From: Candidatus Oscillochloris fontis
GTDB lineage: Bacteria > Chloroflexota > Chloroflexia > Chloroflexales > Chloroflexaceae
DNA length: 44,597 bases
Direction: 5' to 3'
NCBI RefSeq assembly: GCF_004138135.1
Contig: NZ_RYFD01000037.1
Coordinates: forward strand, 1 to 44,597
Under the pieces are notes generated by a model. The model was given only the letters and a program-made list of their open reading frames with translations, did no database searches and had not been told where the DNA came from. Below are positions 39,322 through 44,597 of this stretch, piece by piece. A program made the translations under genes and the position numbers. Each line of letters starts with the position of its first letter. Within the stretch, counting starts at the first letter, position 1.

Positions 39322-40920
39322 ATGCGTCGGTTATTGCTGGTGTTGTTGATGGGCCTCGTACTGGTTGGCTGTGCTTCCACCCGCCCGGTTCCGCCGGTCT
39401 TTGTGCCGATCTCTACCGCAATGCCATTGGGCAATGGCGGAACCCTGATCATGGCCTTGGGGGCGCGTGACCCCAATACGCTCGATCCGGCGCTCACGAG
39501 CGATGTTGGGAGCGCCTTTATCATTCGCCAACTCTTTAGTGGCCTCGTGCGCCTTGATGCTACGTTGGATGTACATCCTGATCTGGCCGAAGCCTGGAAG
39601 GTTTCGGAAGATGGGCTGCGCTACACCTTCACTCTGCGTGCCGATGCACGTTTTGCCGATGGCCGTCCGATCACTTCGGCGGATGTGATCTTCTCGCTCG
39701 AACGGGCGTGTGATCCCCAACTCGGCCCCAGTCTGCCTGCTGCGACCTATCTGACCGATATTGTTGGGGTGCGGGAGAAACTGGACGGGCAGGCGCAGAC
39801 GATTGCTGGCCTGCGGGCGATTGATGATCGCACCATCGAGATCACGATTGATGCGCCGAAGAGCTACTTCTTGGCCAAACTGACCCATCCGAGCAGCTTT
39901 GTGGTGGATGAGCAGGCAGTTGTGGCGGGTGGAGCCGATTGGACGGAGCAACCGAATGGAAGTGGCCCCTTCGAGATCGAAGAGTGGCGTCATGATCAAT
40001 TGCTGGTGATCAAGCGCAATCTGAACTACTACCGCGATCTACCCTACTTGGATCGGGTGCGTTTCCTGATCGGCGCAGCCGCCAGTAATGCTCAGATGCT
40101 CTATGAGCAGGGCGAGATTGATCTTACCGAGGTGCCGAGTTATGCGCTGGCGCGCGTGCAGGACACCAGTAACCCGCTCTCCAAAGAACTGGTGCAGGTA
40201 CCGCAACTCTCGCTCTACTATATCGGCATGAATGTCAACCTGCCGCCCTTCGATGACCCCAAGGTGCGTCAAGCCTTCAGCCTGCTGCTGGATCGCCAGA
40301 AGATGGTCGAGGTCAGCCTGTATGACGCAGTCGAGCAGGCGCATGGGATCTTGCCGCCCGGTATTCCCGGATACAACCCCGATCTGCCCCTGCCCAGCAG
40401 CGACATAGATCGGGTACGCGCCCTGATCGCCGAGTCGCGCTATGGCAGCATCGAAAACCTGCCACCGATTGTTGCCTATGGTGGCTGGGCGGGGGTACTG
40501 CGCGATGTGGTCGAGCAGGAATTGGGCCTGGAGATTGAGGTGCGTGGCTACGAGGATTTTGGCGATTATCTGGCCGCCCTAGATCGCCAGGAGTTCCAGA
40601 TCTATGGCACCGGCTGGGTAGCCGACTACCCCGATCCGCAGAATTTCCTCGACGTACTCTTCCGGGGCGGTAGTTCGCAGAACCATTCCGGCTATGACAA
40701 CCCTGAGGTGAATGCGCTGCTTGACCAAGCCGCCGTAGCACCCGATGAGGCCACGCGGATGCTTCTCTATCGCCAAGTTGAACAGATCATCCTCGCCGAT
40801 GCGCCGGTCATCCCGATCTATCATGATGTCGCGTATACCCTGGTCAAGCCCTATGTGCGTGGCCTTGAGATCACGCCCATGGGGATACTTGATCTCTCAA
40901 GTGTTGAGTTGGTGCGTTAA
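39322..40920 (+). CDS. Peptide/nickel-type ABC transporter substrate-binding lipoprotein
   Basis: 532 residues, family 5 solute-binding protein (DppA/OppA-like). A lipoprotein signal ends in the lipobox LVGC with C17, so it is anchored outside the membrane. Family motifs: LDPALTSDVGSAFIIRQLFS, YTFTLRADARFADGRPITSA DV (split), NGSGPFEIEEW, PFDDPKVRQAFSLLLDRQKM and GTGWVADYPDPQNFLDVLF. No permease or ATPase gene follows, so the transporter partners are elsewhere. The start at 39322 has GGAGGAGGGG upstream, a sequence partly formed by the element's target duplication. Confidence 0.92.
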   Translation: MRRLLLVLLMGLVLVGCASTRPVPPVFVPISTAMPLGNGGTLIMALGARDPNTLDPALTSDVGSAFIIRQLFSGLVRLDATLDVHPDLAEAWKVSEDGLRYTFTLRADARFADGRPITSADVIFSLERACDPQLGPSLPAATYLTDIVGVREKLDGQAQTIAGLRAIDDRTIEITIDAPKSYFLAKLTHPSSFVVDEQAVVAGGADWTEQPNGSGPFEIEEWRHDQLLVIKRNLNYYRDLPYLDRVRFLIGAAASNAQMLYEQGEIDLTEVPSYALARVQDTSNPLSKELVQVPQLSLYYIGMNVNLPPFDDPKVRQAFSLLLDRQKMVEVSLYDAVEQAHGILPPGIPGYNPDLPLPSSDIDRVRALIAESRYGSIENLPPIVAYGGWAGVLRDVVEQELGLEIEVRGYEDFGDYLAALDRQEFQIYGTGWVADYPDPQNFLDVLFRGGSSQNHSGYDNPEVNALLDQAAVAPDEATRMLLYRQVEQIILADAPVIPIYHDVAYTLVKPYVRGLEITPMGILDLSSVELVR

Positions 40921-40993
40921 GTAGGGCGAAGCATCGCCTGGATAAACCACCACTAGATTCGGTTACTTATGGTAGGCGATGCTTCGCCCCTAC
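40921..40993. repeat. Inverted pair of GCGAAGC repeats
   Basis: GTAGGGCGAAGCATCGCCT (40921-40939) and AGGCGATGCTTCGCCCCTAC (40974-40993) frame 34 bases, directly after the lipoprotein stop. It could serve as a 3' hairpin. The same unit occurs at 27071 and 27696. Confidence 0.75.
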
Positions 40994-41052
40994 AAGGTGC
41001 GAGAACCTCCCACCAAATGCGGACATAAGCAGGATGGAGTAAGATAACAGTT

Positions 41053-42384
41053 ATGGCCAAGATCCAGAACATTAAAGGCATGCGCGATCACCTGCCCCCG
41101 GCGATGATGCTGCGCCAGTACATTACCAGCACCATCACCCAGGTGTGTGAGCGCTACGGCTTTGAACCCCTCCAAACGCCTATCGTAGAATATGCCGAAG
41201 CGTTGGAGGGTAAACTGGGCGATGATGAGAGTCTGATCTATCGTTTCGAGGATCACGGTGGGCGGCGCTTGGCCTTGCGCTATGATCAGACCGTGCCACT
41301 CGCACGGGTGGTGGCGCAGTACGCCGGGCAGATCACGCTCCCCTGGCGGCGCTACGCACTTGGCCCCAGCTACCGGGGCGAACGTCCGGCACGCGGGCGC
41401 TACCGCGAGTTTTATCAGGCCGATGCCGATATTGTGGGCAGTAGCTCGCCGCTCGCCGATGCCGAGATCGTGGCGATGCTGAGCGAGGCGTTGGCCGCCT
41501 TGGGCTTCCCCGACTTCGTGACCCTGCTCAACCACCGCCAGATCATCGGCGGGATTGCGCGGGTGAGTGGATTGGATGCGGCGGCGGCGGGTGGGGTCTA
41601 CCGCGCCATTGACAAGTTCGACAAAATCGGGGCGCAGGGGGTCACGGATGAGTTGCTGCGCAGTGGGGTGAGTGCGGAGGCCGCCGCACACATCCTGGCG
41701 CTCGTGCAGATCGAGGGCAGTTCGGCGGAGATCCTGGCCGAACTAGAGGCACGCCTGACCCATGATGCGCGGGCACTGTCCGCCATCGAGAACCTGCGTG
41801 CGATCATCCACGGCCTAGAGCAGATGGGTGTCCCCGCCAATCGCTACAAAGTGGCTCCACGCCTAGCGCGTGGCCTCTCCTACTACACCGGCATGGTCTT
41901 TGAAGCGATCACCCCGCACTGGCCCGAAGGCTCACTGCTGGGCGGTGGGCGCTACGACGAGCTCGTCGGCCAATTTGCGGGGCGCTCCATCCCCACCGTC
42001 GGCCTTGCCTTCGGGATTGACCGCCTCCACGACGTGATGGAAGAACTCAACCTTGGCCCGCGCCCAACCACCACAGCGGTCGCGTATGTCACCTGTTTTA
42101 GCCCTGAACTGGCCGCCGAGAGCCTCGCCCTCGCCGCCGAACTTCGTGCTGCCGGGGTCAACACCCTGATCAATCTCGATGGTGGTGGGCTAGGCAAGCA
42201 GTTCAAAGAGGCCGACCGCAAGGGCGTGCGCTACGCGCTGGTCATCGGGCCGGACGAGGTGGCACGCGGCGAGGTCGTAGTGAAGGATCTACGCGACGGC
42301 ACCCAGCGGACTGTCGAGCGCACCACGGTCGCGACGCAATATCTTGCGTCGTCGGTGCGAAAATCAACCGATCCCGGCCATTGA
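41053..42384 (+). CDS. hisS: Histidyl-tRNA synthetase
   Basis: 443 residues, class II synthetase. Motif 2 region LRYDQTVPLARVVA, RGERPARGRYREFYQADAD, the histidine loop ARGLSYYTGMVFEA (usually LDYYTG; Ser replaces Asp), motif 3 GGGRYDELVGQ with TVGLAFGIDRLH, then the anticodon-binding domain ending GEVVVKDLRDGTQRTVE. The last about 19 residues (VATQYLASSVRKSTDPGH) are encoded by the first unit of a 58-bp tandem repeat and are not family sequence. Confidence 0.94.
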   Translation: MAKIQNIKGMRDHLPPAMMLRQYITSTITQVCERYGFEPLQTPIVEYAEALEGKLGDDESLIYRFEDHGGRRLALRYDQTVPLARVVAQYAGQITLPWRRYALGPSYRGERPARGRYREFYQADADIVGSSSPLADAEIVAMLSEALAALGFPDFVTLLNHRQIIGGIARVSGLDAAAAGGVYRAIDKFDKIGAQGVTDELLRSGVSAEAAAHILALVQIEGSSAEILAELEARLTHDARALSAIENLRAIIHGLEQMGVPANRYKVAPRLARGLSYYTGMVFEAITPHWPEGSLLGGGRYDELVGQFAGRSIPTVGLAFGIDRLHDVMEELNLGPRPTTTAVAYVTCFSPELAAESLALAAELRAAGVNTLINLDGGGLGKQFKEADRKGVRYALVIGPDEVARGEVVVKDLRDGTQRTVERTTVATQYLASSVRKSTDPGH

Positions 42385-42583
42385 CGTGGCGACGCAATAT
42401 CTTGCGTCGTCGGTGCGAAAATCAACCGATCCCGGCCATTGACGTGGCGACGCAATATCTTGCGTCGTCGGTGCGAAAATCAACCGATCCCGGCCATTGA
42501 CGTGGCGACGCAATATCTTGCGTCGTCGGTGCAAAAATCAACCGATCCCGGCCATTGACGTGGCGACGCAATATCTTGCGTCG
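42328..42583. repeat. 58-bp tandem repeat, about 4.4 copies
   Basis: Units start at 42328, 42386, 42444, 42502 and 42560 (partial). They are almost identical (one change in the first unit, GTCGCG for GTGGCG, and one in the fourth). Each unit holds the palindrome CGACGCAA-TATC-TTGCGTCG. The first unit lies inside hisS; the partial last one abuts the stop of the convergent PPK2 gene. The near identity suggests recent amplification. The hairpins may end both transcripts. Confidence 0.9.
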
Positions 42584-44152
42584 CTACGTCAATTTCACCT
42601 TCCCCAACTCCGCCTCTAGGCGGTTCACCACCGTCTGCAAGACCTTCACCCGCCCAAAACGCTTATCCTCCGCCTCCACCACCGTCCAGGGTGCAGTGGG
42701 GGTGGAGGTGCGCAGCAGCATCTCATTCACCGCCTCTTCATAGCTAGGCCACTTCTCGCGGTTACGCCAATCCTCATCGGTCAATTTCCAGGCTTTGTAG
42801 GGCACATTCTGGCGCTGCTCGAAGCGCCGCAGTTGCTCTTCAGGGCTGAGGTGCATCCAGAACTTACAGATGATCGTCCCAAACTCCACCAACTGGCGCT
42901 CAAACTCATTGATCTCAGCATAGGCACGCTGCCACTCATCGGGGCGCGCAAACCCCTCAACCCGTTCCACCAACACCCGACCATACCAGGAACGATCAAA
43001 GATCGCAAAGGCCCCACGCGGCGGCAAGCGACGCCAGAAGCGATAGAGATAGTGGCGGTTCTTATCATCACCTTCGGGTGCGGCAATCGCGTGGACTGTA
43101 TACACACGCGGATCGAGCTTGGCCGTAAGTCGCTGGATCGCGCCTCCCTTCCCAGCGGCGTCCCAACCCTCAAAAACGACCACCACCGGGCGTTGCTGCT
43201 GATACACCTCCAACCCCAACAGATAGATCTGGGTCTGGAGGAGCTTCATGCGGCGGCTATACTCGTCATCAGCAATTCGCAGGCCCAAATCAACCCGTTG
43301 GAGCATGCCATGTTCAGCGAAGGACGGCGCAGGCGCTGGAGCGACCAGTGGCGTAGTGGTAGGGGCGGAAGACTCGCGGCGAAAGATCGCCCCACTTACA
43401 TCAGGCCCAACCGAACGAGTCGCGGCACTTGCCGCCACCGCAGATCGCCCTAAACGCGCCTCAAAGGCGCGCAAGATACGCTCGAAGACCGCAATCCGGG
43501 CGTAATACTTATCGGTTGCAGGGACGATCTGCCACGGCGCGGCGGCGGTATCGGTACGGGCGATCATATCCTCAGCCGCCGCATAGACCTTGGAATAGTG
43601 GCGATGTTGCCACTGATCATCCTCGGTGACCTGCCATGCCGTAAGCGGATCGGCCAATAGCCGCTTAAAGCGCCGGTGTTGCTCTTGTTCGGCGATGTGC
43701 AGCCAGAACTTAAGCAACACCGTTCCATCGGCAGCGAGTTGACGCTCAAAGGCGGCCATATCCTCGCAACGGTCGCGCCAGAGTCGAATATCGCCATGGC
43801 CGTGCGTGCGTTCCGCAAGCGCCTGGCGATACCAAGAGCGATCAAAGATCGCAATCTGGCCATAGCTAGGAATCTTGAGCCAGAAGCGATAGAGCCAGGG
43901 GTATTGGGTCTCATAGGTACGCGGCGCGGTAATCGGATGCACCCGCACCCCACGCGGATCAAGCCGCTGGGTCAGAATACCAATCGTGCGCACCTTCGCA
44001 GTTCCCGCCCAACCCTCAAAGATGATCGCAACCGGTGCCTTCATCTCCAAAAGCGCCTGTTCCATATCGTAGAGCCGCGCCTGAAGATCATCGAGACGTT
44101 GGCGATAGTCGTTCTTGCTGAGTTTCAGCTCAAGATCGATCTGGTCGAGCAT
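42584..44152 (-). CDS. Two-domain polyphosphate kinase 2 (polyphosphate:AMP phosphotransferase-like)
   Basis: 522 residues with two tandem PPK2 domains, the class II architecture that converts AMP to ADP with polyphosphate. The N-terminal domain (about 10-235) has a degenerate Walker A, EGWAGTAKVRTI. The C-terminal domain (about 285-515) has the intact EGWDAAGKGGAIQRL, FDRSWYGRVLVERV (lid and Walker B region) and YRFWRRLPPRG. As in studied two-domain members, only the C-terminal domain is expected to be active. Convergent with hisS across the tandem repeat. Confidence 0.92.
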   Translation of the reverse strand: MLDQIDLELKLSKNDYRQRLDDLQARLYDMEQALLEMKAPVAIIFEGWAGTAKVRTIGILTQRLDPRGVRVHPITAPRTYETQYPWLYRFWLKIPSYGQIAIFDRSWYRQALAERTHGHGDIRLWRDRCEDMAAFERQLAADGTVLLKFWLHIAEQEQHRRFKRLLADPLTAWQVTEDDQWQHRHYSKVYAAAEDMIARTDTAAAPWQIVPATDKYYARIAVFERILRAFEARLGRSAVAASAATRSVGPDVSGAIFRRESSAPTTTPLVAPAPAPSFAEHGMLQRVDLGLRIADDEYSRRMKLLQTQIYLLGLEVYQQQRPVVVVFEGWDAAGKGGAIQRLTAKLDPRVYTVHAIAAPEGDDKNRHYLYRFWRRLPPRGAFAIFDRSWYGRVLVERVEGFARPDEWQRAYAEINEFERQLVEFGTIICKFWMHLSPEEQLRRFEQRQNVPYKAWKLTDEDWRNREKWPSYEEAVNEMLLRTSTPTAPWTVVEAEDKRFGRVKVLQTVVNRLEAELGKVKLT

Positions 44153-44282
44153 CGTATGGCCTCGCTCTCTCCGTATATTTGGGCAGCGCTGGGATCATTA
44201 TACCTATCTGGTCTATCCATTGGGGGGCTGGGGGTGTCATGACGCCCCTAAACCCCCGTCACAGGCCGAAATTGCGTCCGAT

Positions 44283-44311
44283 TTGACAAGACTGAAAAGA
44301 TGCTGTATACT
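44283..44311 (+). promoter_or_regulatory. rRNA operon promoter
   Basis: TTGACA (44283-44288) and TATACT (44306-44311) with the ideal 17-base spacing, about 210 bases before the 16S rRNA. Transcription would begin near 44318. The gap 44153-44282 upstream has no gene; a GGGGTGTCATGACGCCCC palindrome lies at about 44231-44248. Confidence 0.85.
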
Positions 44312-44402
44312 CCCAAACGTTGCGAGGGCGAAACGGTTTCACCGAAAGGTAAACCCTGACAAGCGAACCGAGTGTGAACAATCCATTGTTCCCGTCTCGA
44401 TA

Positions 44403-44431
44403 CTAGGGCCACGAAGTGGCGCTAGTTTTTT
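44403..44431 (+). terminator. Terminator-like hairpin in the rRNA leader
   Basis: CTAGGGCCAC (44403-44412) pairs, with one mismatch, with GTGGCGCTAG (44416-44425) around GAA, followed by six T (44426-44431). It lies between the rRNA promoter and the 16S gene, where antitermination would be needed to pass it. A smaller hairpin, GTCAAGC-AATC-GCTTGAC, lies at 44499-44516, possibly a processing site. Confidence 0.65.
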
Positions 44432-44522
44432 GTTCGCAGACCCCGCGACGAGCACCTTTCCAATCGAGTGTGGTTGTGTGAATGTGGCAGCCCGTACAGT
44501 CAAGCAATCGCTTGACATTCCA

Positions 44523-44597
<75 letters not shown>

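Noticed and set aside
42328-42583. Possible CRISPR array (regular palindromic repeats)
   Set aside because: The sequence between the palindromes is also identical in every unit, so there are no unique spacers; no cas genes are near.

Overview
The window looks like chromosomal DNA of a high-GC bacterium of the phylum Chloroflexota (Chloroflexus/Oscillochloris-like). This is an inference. It rests on the protein families (secreted CAP protein with W-x-R-x-GGL repeats, CHAT- and WD40-containing conflict proteins, DUF4129/DUF4350 membrane operon, AP2-like and translin-like proteins, ACX4-like acyl-CoA dehydrogenase) and on the very high load of short palindromic dispersed repeats. No phage, plasmid or complete insertion sequence is visible. 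The right edge runs into the 5' end of a 16S rRNA gene behind a consensus promoter.

Layout. 1-5080: an alcohol dehydrogenase-like oxidoreductase, then a rightward set (J-domain/pseudokinase, vWA protein, divergent adenylosuccinate-synthetase-like enzyme). 5081-5961: an MNT/HepT toxin-antitoxin pair bracketed by two diverged copies of the 3' end of the PurA-like gene. 5962-9963: an orphan response regulator, an acyl-CoA dehydrogenase, lysA and tRNA-Arg. 10028-16659: an accessory block read leftward. In transcription order it holds a second MNT/HepT pair, a CHAT protease-AAA ATPase, a multi-spanning membrane AAA ATPase with a long Gly/Val repeat, and a decayed DUF4258/DUF2283 pair. 16821-19264: a secreted CAP protein, an ACT-domain protein and a VapBC-like pair whose PIN toxin is broken. 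19320-24579: tRNA-Ser, a UvrD/PcrA-like helicase and a TIR-WD40 protein. 24744-32245: ordinary metabolism (thioesterase, malic enzyme, YbjN protein, tRNA-Cys, glycosyltransferase, acyl-CoA ligase, Crp-type regulator, argB). 32395-37715: a membrane/exopolymer-type operon (DUF4129, DUF4350, polytopic protein), an AP2-like protein, DsbB and a translin-family protein. 37903-44152: rlmN, a peptide-binding lipoprotein, hisS and a two-domain PPK2.

Repeats are the most distinctive part. A miniature element with GTAA-type terminal inverted repeats occurs at least four times. Two copies are flanked by perfect 8-bp direct repeats (19461/19605 and 39021/39307), which points to transposition by an IS66-like transposase. 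One copy rewrote the C-terminus of RlmN and separated it from a gene it was probably translationally coupled to; other copies supply the stop codons of lysA and dsbB. A 58-bp tandem repeat likewise forms the last codons of hisS. Other families include hairpins capped by GCGAAGC and blocks built around GGGGC-n-GCCCC.

Best candidates for an undescribed system are the CHAT-AAA / membrane-AAA pair next to an MNT/HepT module, and the J-domain-pseudokinase / vWA / PurA-like trio. Functions for both are inferred from domains only.
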